Below are positions 8,758 to 16,280 of a stretch of DNA of 16,410 nucleotides, piece after piece (within the stretch, counting starts at the first letter, position 1; the number at the start of each line of letters is the position of its first letter). Origin of the DNA: an uncultured Lachnospiraceae bacterium (lineage in GTDB: Bacteria; Bacillota; Clostridia; Lachnospirales; Lachnospiraceae). The notes beneath the pieces are model-generated. The model was given only the letters and a program-made list of their open reading frames with translations, did no database searches and was not told the DNA's origin. The DNA lies in NCBI GenBank assembly GCA_902783735.1, contig CACZSE010000295.1, positions 1 through 16,410 of the forward strand, read 5' to 3'. The position numbers and the translations under genes were made by a program.

Positions 8758-11352
8758 TTAATCAAAAATATATGCTGAAGGTTTTGAGAACAAAAATCCT
8801 TGCGAATAATCTATTTCATAGGACTCCATCTTATCCTGTATAGCCTCATTTTCCACGAATTCGGCTATGATATCTATCTTTCTTTCTGACAATTTCTTCC
8901 AACCGGAAATGAGCGCTATAAGATTTTCGGCTTCTTTACTGTCACAGCATCTTTTTACTATCGAGCCGTCTATCTTGAGATAATCAAAATGAATATCCAT
9001 CACATGCTGGAGATTTGAAAATCCGCTTCCAAAGTCATCAAGTGCGATCTTTCCGCCGAGTTCATGGATCTTGTCAACAAATTCTATGATCATGTTATAA
9101 TCGGCGATATCCTCATTTTCCAGTATCTCAAATACATAATTTTCGGGATGGTCGGTAGTTCCGAGAAAATCGAAGATGATATCGGTCATATCCCGGTTCT
9201 TGATATCTCTTATACCAAGATTTATGCTGACACTCTTATCCTTAAAGTTGCTGAAATGGTCAAATACCTTTTTGACCATCATGACAGATATGGTGTCATA
9301 CAGTATACCGAAGGATCTCGCAACCTCAAGAAAACTGTTCGGATAATATATCTTTCCGTTTTCGTCCATGATCCTCATCAAGGATTCATAATGATCTATG
9401 CTCCTGTTGCTGTTACTGTATATCCCTTGATATTGCGGTATGACCTTGTCGTTTGCTATGGCATAATTTATCACATTTACCATTTGATATTTATTCATTA
9501 TGCTTTCTTCATCCACATGCATAGAGCTTGCATCACAAACAAAGAACTGTACGTTTTTCTGCATCATGGTAAGACGCGCATTATTGTATATCGCCGTCAT
9601 GTTCTCTACCGTGCAATTATCTATGACGCAGAATAACGGGATAATTGAGATGAAATCTATGTCAGTTGCAAAAAGCTCTTTCTGCAGATTTTCCATATCT
9701 GAAGCGAATACATCAAAATCAACCATATAGGATCTGGCTGCTATCGCTATCTGCCATTTATCGATGACATATATGTTATATTTGTTCATCTCGGCATATT
9801 TATGGCACTTTTTTATATAATTACGATATGTCAGATCTATAAACTCTTTTGTAAATACCGTACTCATGCTTTCAACATCCAGCACGCTTATCATGCAAAT
9901 ACGGTCATAACCTTTAAAATTTATGTCCATATTCATGGCAGCCGCATTCATGAGTCCCGAGTCCATGGTGTACAACAGTCTTGTCGCACAAGCCTGAACA
10001 AATTCCTCGACTGCCTCATCGGTATCCTTTTTTACACCCTCCATGGCGGTCAGATAGCCCAAAAGCTCTTCATTGTCCACTTCGAGCATCTCGGTATGTG
10101 AAAAAACATACGGATTATATGCCTGTACCTCATCGGCTTCACCCATGGCGGTTACGATAAAGCAACAGTTTCCGAATACGTTTTTATTTCCGTCAAAGAA
10201 TATCTCACCTCCGGTTAAACAACCGCAGATATTTGTATTTTCATAGATTGAGATCTCCCACTTTGCACAGTTTGAGTATATGAGCGGTCTCGTGATACAT
10301 GAATATCCGAAAAGAGTCTCCGCTTTATTAAATGCCGCTATGTGATTGAACATTCGCTGGTTGTCGGAAACTATCTTCCTGTCGTGGATAAATGCTCTTT
10401 TTATCTTGGTACCAACCTTTAAATTATGGTTGGCAACTATCATGTTACATTCTTCCTCTGCGTCAATATTTTCGTGGGAAGCGTAAAGATCTTTGTATTC
10501 GGGGTTGTTTTTAGGATACAGATCCGAGAGCTTTGTATTGTCCAGATACGAAACCAAAAACGGTGCCTCGCCCTCTTCGGAATATACGTATGGGAAGATA
10601 TAAGCCAGATCCTTTCTCTTTTCAAGAAATCTTCCGAGTCTTCTGGTATATTCTTTGGCTGCATCGTCTCCGTCTATGGCAAGAATATTTCTTCCGAATG
10701 CATCGGTGATCTGCATCTCATCTCCCACCACTTCGGCACCTGTCACATATGATGTAAGGCATTCAAGTCTTTCACCGCTAAGAGCAGCCAAAACTATGCT
10801 TTTGTTCGAAAATCCGTTTTCATTGAAAACAAAACCTCTGTCCATCGATCTTTGAACTCTGAGATCGGGAACATTGGCACAGCCTCCCACCATCTGTACT
10901 CCCGGAAAGACATCATTGCATTTTTCTACAAACCTTGAAACATCCGCATATTTTGAAGTAAGAAATGTCAACAGATATTTTGTATCTTTATCGATAACGG
11001 CGTCAGCCACCTGCCTGCTAAGATCCTCGGCGCTTATAGGCAGTCCATTGTCGTCAAATGCAGGTAAAAGAGCAGATCTGACCTTGCCGTAGTCCATCTG
11101 GGTAACCGAAATGATGCACTGGTTATTCGCCAGTTTCCCCATGCTGATAACACTTGAGGTGCTGGTACCGAAAATGTGTGCCTGAGGGACAATATTTTTA
11201 ATATAACGTGCAAGTTCAACAGCTTCATCACCAAAATGAATGGCTGTATGTATGCGTATCAATATATCTCCTTTTGACGGATCCAAAGTAAGCTGTTCAA
11301 ATGTATCTGTCAGCCTTGATCGAGAAATATATTGAAAATTCCATGTATACAT
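8758..11352 (-). CDS. c-di-GMP phosphodiesterase: FIST_N-FIST_C-degenerate GGDEF-EAL
   Basis: An 864-residue cytoplasmic enzyme predicted to hydrolyse c-di-GMP to pGpG. FIST_N spans about 28-230 (DILIRIHTAIHFGDEAVELA at 29-48, IFGTSTSSVIS at 60-70). FIST_C spans about 240-405 (FGYSCITRP at 348-356, GCLTGGEIFF at 377-386). Residues about 480-605 fit a GGDEF fold without the GGDEF motif, so no cyclase activity is expected. EAL spans about 620-862 and keeps the expected catalytic residues: E656 in ESLMR, N711 in SINLG, E742 in FEILEN, D772 and D773 in ALDDFGSGFS, K793 in YLKIDGS, E831 in AEFVEN and Q851 in QGFLFSKP. FIST proteins are sensory; the NosP subgroup binds heme and senses NO. An ATG at 11505 would add 51 basic residues but lies upstream of the promoter. 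The ATG at 11352 has GAGGT seven bases ahead. First gene of a likely four-gene operon. Confidence 0.93.
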   Translation of the reverse strand: MYTWNFQYISRSRLTDTFEQLTLDPSKGDILIRIHTAIHFGDEAVELARYIKNIVPQAHIFGTSTSSVISMGKLANNQCIISVTQMDYGKVRSALLPAFDDNGLPISAEDLSRQVADAVIDKDTKYLLTFLTSKYADVSRFVEKCNDVFPGVQMVGGCANVPDLRVQRSMDRGFVFNENGFSNKSIVLAALSGERLECLTSYVTGAEVVGDEMQITDAFGRNILAIDGDDAAKEYTRRLGRFLEKRKDLAYIFPYVYSEEGEAPFLVSYLDNTKLSDLYPKNNPEYKDLYASHENIDAEEECNMIVANHNLKVGTKIKRAFIHDRKIVSDNQRMFNHIAAFNKAETLFGYSCITRPLIYSNCAKWEISIYENTNICGCLTGGEIFFDGNKNVFGNCCFIVTAMGEADEVQAYNPYVFSHTEMLEVDNEELLGYLTAMEGVKKDTDEAVEEFVQACATRLLYTMDSGLMNAAAMNMDINFKGYDRICMISVLDVESMSTVFTKEFIDLTYRNYIKKCHKYAEMNKYNIYVIDKWQIAIAARSYMVDFDVFASDMENLQKELFATDIDFISIIPLFCVIDNCTVENMTAIYNNARLTMMQKNVQFFVCDASSMHVDEESIMNKYQMVNVINYAIANDKVIPQYQGIYSNSNRSIDHYESLMRIMDENGKIYYPNSFLEVARSFGILYDTISVMMVKKVFDHFSNFKDKSVSINLGIRDIKNRDMTDIIFDFLGTTDHPENYVFEILENEDIADYNMIIEFVDKIHELGGKIALDDFGSGFSNLQHVMDIHFDYLKIDGSIVKRCCDSKEAENLIALISGWKKLSERKIDIIAEFVENEAIQDKMESYEIDYSQGFLFSKPSAYIFD

Positions 11353-11359
11353 AGGCAAT

Positions 11360-11364
11360 ACCTC
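11360..11364 (-). promoter_or_regulatory. Ribosome binding site that sets the phosphodiesterase start at 11352
   Basis: The minus strand reads GCGAGGTATTGCCTATG. The GAGGT core lies seven bases before the ATG at 11352-11350. No comparable site precedes the upstream ATG at 11505, which lies inside the coding sequence of the SH3 gene. Confidence 0.75.
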
Positions 11365-11385
11365 GCTAGTGATCCCCTTGTATAC

Positions 11386-11414
11386 ATTGTAACATCTATC
11401 ATGGTATTTATAAA
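11386..11414 (-). promoter_or_regulatory. Putative sigma-A promoter of the phosphodiesterase/sensor/PRTase/feoB operon
   Basis: On the minus strand a TTTATA -35 (11414-11409) is followed by a 17-bp spacer and a TACAAT -10 (11391-11386). The -10 is preceded by TGT, making an extended -10. Transcription would begin near 11379, giving a leader of about 27 nt before the ATG at 11352. It sits directly after the intrinsic terminator of the preceding gene, as expected for a new transcription unit. Confidence 0.6.
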
Positions 11415-11450
11415 GCAGTTTCTTTATGCCTGTTCTTAGTGATAATATGC

Positions 11451-11480
11451 ATAAAAAGAGCCGATGCAAACGCATCGGCT
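11451..11480 (-). terminator. Intrinsic terminator of the SH3-repeat protein gene
   Basis: A perfect 9-bp stem, AGCCGATGC pairing with GCATCGGCT around a 4-nt loop, lies five bases after the TAA stop. On the minus strand it is followed by CTTTTTAT. The plus strand also shows a T-rich run (TTCTTATTATTTTT) after the hairpin, but no plus-strand gene lies here to use it. Confidence 0.85.
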
Positions 11481-11485
11481 TCTTA

Positions 11486-12778
11486 TTATTTTTCAAGATA
11501 TTCACTTTTTACATATCCGGTCTTTCCATTGAATTTTACCTTGGTCCAACCGTCAGCCTGTTTATTGACAACAGTCATCTCTTCGCCCTTATAGGCTACC
11601 GCAACCCTGTCCGCCGTAGTAGTTGCACTTTCTCTTATATTGACAGTATCCTTTGCTTTTGCTTTTCCGCTCGAGGGCGAATCCGCTGCCGCCTGAGCAT
11701 CTTCGATCTCATCGGTCTTTGCGGTCTGTTCACTCGTCTCCTGAGTTTCATCTTCTTTCGGTTCTTCACCTTCGATCTGAAGATATTCGGTCTTTATAAA
11801 GCACTCTTTATTGTTATACATGATCTTAGACCAGCCGTTTATCTTCTGCTCAAGCACCAAAAACTCGTCACCCTTTTGAGCTTTTCCCACTTTGTCGGCT
11901 GTTTCCGAATCCGAACTTCTGATGTTTACAACGTCTGTTGTCTTAGCCTTTTTTTCAACATTCTGTGTAGTTTCATCCTGCGCATCGGCCTGTTGCTCTT
12001 CCTCTGTCTGTGTCTGTGTCTCTTCAGTTTCGACAGCCGCATCTTCGCTGTTCTTCGCAAGCTCATCGCCTACCGCAGAACTTAACAGATTCGGTAAGAG
12101 ATCCAAAAATGCCGCGAGTTCTTCATCCTCTGCCACTGCTTCGTTAAACTTTACGTTTACGGTATTGTTAAGATCCACAACATCATCCTGAACGGAGATC
12201 ACCTTGCAATAATTTGCAAGTTTTTCATCCTGCTCGTCATCGTTGATATAAAACTCGCCGTTATCTCTCTTGCATACATACCATGCATTCAGACCGGGCA
12301 CGGTTTTTTCATAATCGCTCAGTTTTACTTCATAGTAAGCAAATACCATGTAGGAATCGGCAACCGGGCCGCTTTTTGTATAGCATGTTACAGTCGGATA
12401 ATTGTCAATATACTCTGCTTTCTTTTCTATGATGATCTTTTCTTTCTCATCCACCGAAGATTTGATGGATTCAATTGTAGCCACATCTCCGGCAGCCGCC
12501 GCATCATAGTATTTCCTCATCAGGTCATTTACTTCGGGTATGGCATCCTTCTGCATGACCTCATCGCTTATTACATAATCCTGTTCTACCTTTTCGGTAT
12601 CGGGTACTATCGGTTCTTCAACCGTTTTTCTATTTGAAGATGTAACCGTGATGCATATTCCAACTATGACCAACAATACAAAAGCCGCTACTATCGCAGC
12701 ATTCTTTTTGTTCCCCTTGATAAGTTGTGCCACGTCTTTAAACCACTTGACGACGGCATTATCTTTTTCTCTTTTCAA
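11486..12778 (-). CDS. Single-pass membrane protein with two bacterial SH3 repeats, TTG start
   Basis: A 430-residue protein, probably anchored in the cytoplasmic membrane and facing the wall. The N-terminus is basic. One TM segment at about residues 27-46 (NAAIVAAFVLLVIVGICITV) is followed by an extracellular part. Residues about 65-215 form a domain I do not recognise, with a VTCYTKSGPVADSYMVFAYY stretch. Two Glu/Gln/Thr-rich linkers (about 241-278 and 335-372) separate it from two homologous SH3b domains at about 280-333 and 374-428. Each has a VNIR (ES)... KG(D/E)E... GW(S/T)K... (F/Y)(I/V)K(T/S)EYL pattern. SH3b repeats usually bind peptidoglycan or cell-wall peptides. The start codon is TTG at 12778: an in-frame TAG lies eight codons upstream, and no ATG occurs before residue 75, beyond the TM segment. 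AGAGAGA provides a modest ribosome site. The gene starts 46 nt after the tRNA with no promoter seen between, and ends at a strong terminator. Confidence 0.9.
   Translation of the reverse strand: MKREKDNAVVKWFKDVAQLIKGNKKNAAIVAAFVLLVIVGICITVTSSNRKTVEEPIVPDTEKVEQDYVISDEVMQKDAIPEVNDLMRKYYDAAAAGDVATIESIKSSVDEKEKIIIEKKAEYIDNYPTVTCYTKSGPVADSYMVFAYYEVKLSDYEKTVPGLNAWYVCKRDNGEFYINDDEQDEKLANYCKVISVQDDVVDLNNTVNVKFNEAVAEDEELAAFLDLLPNLLSSAVGDELAKNSEDAAVETEETQTQTEEEQQADAQDETTQNVEKKAKTTDVVNIRSSDSETADKVGKAQKGDEFLVLEQKINGWSKIMYNNKECFIKTEYLQIEGEEPKEDETQETSEQTAKTDEIEDAQAAADSPSSGKAKAKDTVNIRESATTTADRVAVAYKGEEMTVVNKQADGWTKVKFNGKTGYVKSEYLEK
11495..11941 (-). repeat. Two diverged SH3-domain coding repeats
   Basis: Two homologous segments, at about 11941-11780 and 11653-11495, encode the tandem SH3b domains of the membrane protein. 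Shared protein pattern: D(V/T)VNIR at the start, KG(D/E)E in the middle, then GW(S/T)K and (F/V)(I/K)K(T/S)EYL at the end. They are separated by an acidic, Thr/Gln-rich linker. This is an internal domain duplication, not a mobile repeat. Confidence 0.8.
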
Positions 12779-12806
12779 AACAAATCTCTCTCTTTTCTAA
12801 CTACTG

Positions 12807-12824
12807 CTGCATGATCTCATGCAG
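12807..12824 (-). other. Perfect hairpin immediately 3' of tRNA-Arg
   Basis: The 18 bases CTGCATGATCTCATGCAG form an 8-bp perfect inverted repeat with a 2-nt centre, starting at the first base after the tRNA discriminator. No T-run follows on the minus strand, so it is not a standard terminator. It may be a processing or mRNA-end stabilising structure between the tRNA and the SH3 gene. The role is inferred. Confidence 0.5.
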
Positions 12825-12896
12825 TGCGCCCGACAGGAATCGAACCTGCATCAAAGGCGTCGGAGGCCTCCGTTCTATCCATTATACTACGGGCGC
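12825..12896 (-). tRNA. tRNA-Arg (anticodon CCG, codon CGG)
   Basis: The minus strand folds as a cloverleaf. The acceptor stem is GCGCCCG/CGGGCGC with discriminator A at 12825. The D arm contains GTATAATGGATAGAAC with one A-A mismatch. The anticodon stem GAGGC/GCCTT holds the 7-nt loop CTCCGAC, giving CCG at positions 34-36. A four-base variable loop follows, then the T arm GCAGG-TTCGATT-CCTGT. CCA is not encoded; the genome continues CTGC, so CCA would be added after transcription. It decodes the rare arginine codon CGG. It has a strong promoter of its own and lies 46 nt ahead of the SH3-protein gene. Confidence 0.96.
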
Positions 12897-13029
12897 CGAA
12901 ACAACATACGAAAACAATGATACCATATTTAGTGGTATATGTCCAGTTTGACCCAAATCGTCACCGGATAAAGACCAATATCGCCCCGGGATATACGCTT
13001 ATTTCTCACCGCGTGGCCAAACCGCAGAC
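12897..13029 (-). other. Intergenic region between GT-C gene 2 and tRNA-Arg
   Basis: These 133 bases hold the tRNA promoter in their downstream part. Between the GT-C stop and the -35 there is no hairpin with a T-run. A weak ATATC/GATAT stem around a GC core near 12978-12994 lacks a T-tract. No clear terminator for the upstream glycosyltransferase genes is visible, so some readthrough into the tRNA is possible. Confidence 0.5.
12917..12945 (-). promoter_or_regulatory. Strong sigma-A promoter of tRNA-Arg(CCG)
   Basis: On the minus strand, TGGACA (12945-12940) and TATCAT (12922-12917) are each five of six to consensus, with exactly 17 bp between them. A TGG precedes the -10, giving an extended -10. 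Transcription would start near 12910, about 14 nt before the mature tRNA. The 6-bp inverted repeat ATACCA/TGGTAT (12920-12938) fills most of the spacer and overlaps the -10. Confidence 0.75.
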
Positions 13030-14709
13030 TCACTTTCTTCGATATAAAATGTAGGGATTATGAGATCCTGCTTTTTTACTTTCTTCTATTTCGTTTAAAG
13101 GTGTGAAATTATCGTATACGTAACCGATATCAAAATAGTCTTTTATGACCAACATCGGCCAGTCACTCTGCTCTGACCCCGACATAAACGCTTCACTCAT
13201 CATGATATATCCGGCCTCTTCCAACGGCACTTCTACCGGTTCAATATCATAATAAAACTTCAGTACGTATTTTTGAAAATCATCGGTATAAAATATCGTA
13301 TCTATATTTTTAACAGTATCTTTTTGCTGTTCAAGCGAATAGTAAATGTCATTTTCCCTGTCGGCGAGTCTGATCGGATATGGTCCGTTCTTACCGGTAA
13401 GCCCGAACGAAAAGATCAGGTTTGCCAACAAAGCCATGAAAAAAATACATATGCCTGTTCCGACACGTATAATCAGACAAGTGCTGTCTTCTCTCTTAAA
13501 AAACCTTTCCGCCAGTCCCATGACACGATTTAATAAATAATAGGCCATGAAGCCGATTATAGCGGCAAAAAAGCTGAATACACGAAGATAAGGATTTACG
13601 CTCTGTACTATGAGCATTAACGGTATACAAAGTCCAAATATAAGGACAATAACCCGTATCATGAGCAAACGTTCGGTACAGAGTTTTTTATCGTTTGTTT
13701 CCTCTTTTGTCAGCGCATCGGAGGTTTTTTTGCCGTTTATAAATGATACGACAGAGTCTGTCAGCGCAGTTACGAGAGAAAGTATATATACTATGCATGT
13801 AACCTTTCCCATGCTGTTGTGAAGATACGAATAGTACTGATCAAACAGACTGCAAAAATACCCCCAGAGACCGGTAATGACTTCATGTCTGTCTATACTC
13901 TGGATATATGGTGTATCCAGCATATATTGCATACCCCTGCTCCATGCTTTTAAAGGTGCCGACTTTATTATATTTAACTGATATATACCATAAAACGCCG
14001 AAGAAGCATCCTTGCTCAAAAGATTCGAGCCGATCGCCAGCCATACAACGGAATACATAAAAAAGGTTATGACTGCCGCTATAGCAGAAGCGATTATCAG
14101 CCTGCCAAGCTTTTTATACTGTTTTGTGATAAAAAGATATGATCCTCCGGTCAGACAGACCGGTATGACCCAATATGTGGAGCTTGCTATCGTATACAAT
14201 CCCCATGCAAGAACGCATATCCAGACAATGTACATGTAAAGAGCATCTTTTTTTAAGCAGATCTCACATAATACATTAAGTGCCACAAGAAGACAGGTTG
14301 TTATAAGCGCGTAACCTCTTCCCTGAAATGCCAGAGAATAGGTCAGGTATGCTCCCATATAGCATCCGACGATAAGCAAACGATCGTCTTTGCACAGTTT
14401 ATATGCCAGTCTGTAAACCAGATAGATATTTAATACCGAACAGACCACAGACAGACCTCTCAATCCCCAGTAGTTCCCGAGTATCAAATCAAAGACCGCA
14501 GCTATGACCGAATATCCCATATGATTATTGGGAACAGGCCAGTGTATAGCGGCATAAACAGGCCCTCTGGATATGAAATAGTAATATGTATACAGTTCGT
14601 CATACCACGGTTTGTTTGCATACATACTGTGACAATAGAAAATAAATGCCATGATCAGCAATATCACAAGCCATATTTGGTTGTACAGTTTCTCTTTTAT
14701 CCCGCTCAT
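13030..14709 (-). CDS. Polytopic GT-C (GT39/PMT-like) glycosyltransferase family protein
   Basis: A 559-residue membrane protein with about ten or more hydrophobic segments from residue 11 to about 435 and a soluble C-terminal tail (about 440-559). Just after TM1 is WYDE (35-38), the acidic pair that marks the first extracytoplasmic loop of GT-C/GT39 enzymes. Other marks are HWPVPNNHMGYSVI (56-69), LAFQGRGYALITT (126-138) and NPYLRVFSFF (372-381). Such enzymes transfer a sugar from a polyprenyl-phosphate donor to a lipid, polysaccharide or protein on the outer face. The acceptor here is unknown, and no donor-synthesis gene is nearby. It shares WYDE and overall layout with the gene 23 bp upstream, so the two are distant paralogs in one operon. 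AGAGGA six bases before the ATG supports the start. A non-catalytic relative is possible. Confidence 0.8.
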   Translation of the reverse strand: MSGIKEKLYNQIWLVILLIMAFIFYCHSMYANKPWYDELYTYYYFISRGPVYAAIHWPVPNNHMGYSVIAAVFDLILGNYWGLRGLSVVCSVLNIYLVYRLAYKLCKDDRLLIVGCYMGAYLTYSLAFQGRGYALITTCLLVALNVLCEICLKKDALYMYIVWICVLAWGLYTIASSTYWVIPVCLTGGSYLFITKQYKKLGRLIIASAIAAVITFFMYSVVWLAIGSNLLSKDASSAFYGIYQLNIIKSAPLKAWSRGMQYMLDTPYIQSIDRHEVITGLWGYFCSLFDQYYSYLHNSMGKVTCIVYILSLVTALTDSVVSFINGKKTSDALTKEETNDKKLCTERLLMIRVIVLIFGLCIPLMLIVQSVNPYLRVFSFFAAIIGFMAYYLLNRVMGLAERFFKREDSTCLIIRVGTGICIFFMALLANLIFSFGLTGKNGPYPIRLADRENDIYYSLEQQKDTVKNIDTIFYTDDFQKYVLKFYYDIEPVEVPLEEAGYIMMSEAFMSGSEQSDWPMLVIKDYFDIGYVYDNFTPLNEIEESKKAGSHNPYILYRRK

Positions 14710-14732
14710 ATAATCCTCTAAATAAGTCCGGT

Positions 14733-16280
14733 TCAGTTTTGGGGCTCATAACTTAATCTGTAAATATTGAACCAGTATCTTTCCACCAGACATTCGTCCA
14801 GATAATCTGCATAAATGCCCTTCTGTTCCCATGAACTTACTATCTCATCGCGAACATTGAAGCTTCCGAAGAAATACACATTATCCTTAGTCTGCAAAAG
14901 TTTTTCTATACCTTCATCATCTATGTATTCACATCCGCCAAACATATCTATAATGACATCACTGACTTCGCCTTCATAGATGTATATATCATCATCTTCA
15001 AAATAAAATGCGCTTATTGCGGTCACATGATCGAAATTGGTTATTATGACACTGCCGTCTTCTATGCGGGAGAGTTTTTCTTCGGCGTCCTTCCATGCAT
15101 TTACTTTCTTTGTTTCTTCTGCACTAAATCCTTCAAACGAAGCATAACCGTATATCAGCAGGAAAAACAATATTGCAAATACATACACATCCTTTCGGTC
15201 TTTTAATAATACTATCGCAATATTTAAGTACAGTATCCCACACATAGGGATCATATATCTGTATGTAAAGATCGGACTGCCCAAACAAGAAAAAACAAAT
15301 CCGACGATTATGACTGCCGACAGGGCAGCAATACCGCCACAACCCTCTATCACATATAAAATGCCATGATCTTTCATAAAATATGTCACATATCCGATAA
15401 TGCATATGATTATCATAATACCGACCAGGCTATATGCCGCCACGGGATTTAAGACATCGGGAAGAAGCAGATATTTAACACATCCCGGCAGGCTTCTCAA
15501 TGTCATGGGCTGTATCCAGAAGCTTCCGGAAACATCTTTTATCTGTCTGTAAAAAGACGGAAGCCATGGTAAATAAAAGATGATCGAAGTTACAATAAGA
15601 CCTGCCGTGATCTTCAGGTATGTTATGTCCTTCTTTTGCATATAAAGGCCAATTATAAGTATTATGTAAACCGCAATTATGCCCACACATGCAAAATATT
15701 GTGTATACGCTGCCGCAAGTGCAAATATAAAAAACAGAAAGAACTGTATCGAACTGACCTTTTCACTCCTTAATATATCTATCATGGCTCCATATGCCAG
15801 AGTCATAAACATAAGAGCGAGCGAGTACATACGGATCTCAACATAAAATGCTGCCATGTTTGGCATCATGACAAGAAATATGATATAGGCATTCATAACA
15901 GCGACACCATATCTTTTTCTTACCCAGGCAAATGCAAATACCAACAGTACAAACAAAGGCATAACCGATGCCAGTTTGCATGCCGCTATCTCACCAATGT
16001 TAAATAAACCCAGAAGCTTTACGCACCCTTTGAGATAGAGATAATAAAGCGGAGGGTGAACATCTCTTTTCGCCATGTTTAGCATCTGTGACAGATCCAG
16101 TCTTGAAAACTGCACAGAAAACACTTCGTCATACCATATGTCCGAAGAAAATACCGTCGTGCATATGATGTACAACTCGAGCAGTACAAATATGACTATG
16201 ATGTGTCCGAAATATATATTCTTTCTTTTATCTTTATTTTTATTTTCACCCATAAACGTTATTCTAACACACATACTCAT
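14733..16280 (-). CDS. Polytopic GT39/PMT_2-type glycosyltransferase family protein
   Basis: A 515-residue membrane protein. TM1 is at about residues 24-43, followed by the outward loop with WYDE (49-52) and the GT39-type motif DVHPPLYYLYLK (73-84). Further marks are EIRMYSL (148-154) and FTYRYMIP (338-345). About ten TM segments run to about 380. The tail (about 381-515) is soluble and extracytoplasmic, and contains the alternating run VIITNFDHVTAISAFYF. The motifs match PMT_2-like transferases better than those of its neighbour. Predicted function: transfer of a sugar from a lipid-phosphate donor to a cell-surface acceptor; the acceptor is unknown. ATG codons at 16280, 16274 and 16253 are all possible starts; none has a strong Shine-Dalgarno. 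The last sits closest to the hydrophilic tail ahead of TM1. It is probably the first gene of the two-gene unit. Confidence 0.85.
   Translation of the reverse strand: MSMCVRITFMGENKNKDKRKNIYFGHIIVIFVLLELYIICTTVFSSDIWYDEVFSVQFSRLDLSQMLNMAKRDVHPPLYYLYLKGCVKLLGLFNIGEIAACKLASVMPLFVLLVFAFAWVRKRYGVAVMNAYIIFLVMMPNMAAFYVEIRMYSLALMFMTLAYGAMIDILRSEKVSSIQFFLFFIFALAAAYTQYFACVGIIAVYIILIIGLYMQKKDITYLKITAGLIVTSIIFYLPWLPSFYRQIKDVSGSFWIQPMTLRSLPGCVKYLLLPDVLNPVAAYSLVGIMIIICIIGYVTYFMKDHGILYVIEGCGGIAALSAVIIVGFVFSCLGSPIFTYRYMIPMCGILYLNIAIVLLKDRKDVYVFAILFFLLIYGYASFEGFSAEETKKVNAWKDAEEKLSRIEDGSVIITNFDHVTAISAFYFEDDDIYIYEGEVSDVIIDMFGGCEYIDDEGIEKLLQTKDNVYFFGSFNVRDEIVSSWEQKGIYADYLDECLVERYWFNIYRLSYEPQN

Noticed and set aside
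11353..11485. Possible c-di-GMP riboswitch ahead of the FIST-EAL gene
   Set aside because: The predicted leader is only about 27 nt, far too short for a GEMM aptamer, and no such fold is seen in the gap.
12970..13000. ATATC/GATAT hairpin with GC core after the second GT-C gene
   Set aside because: No T-run follows on the minus strand, and the stem is short, so it is not a credible terminator.
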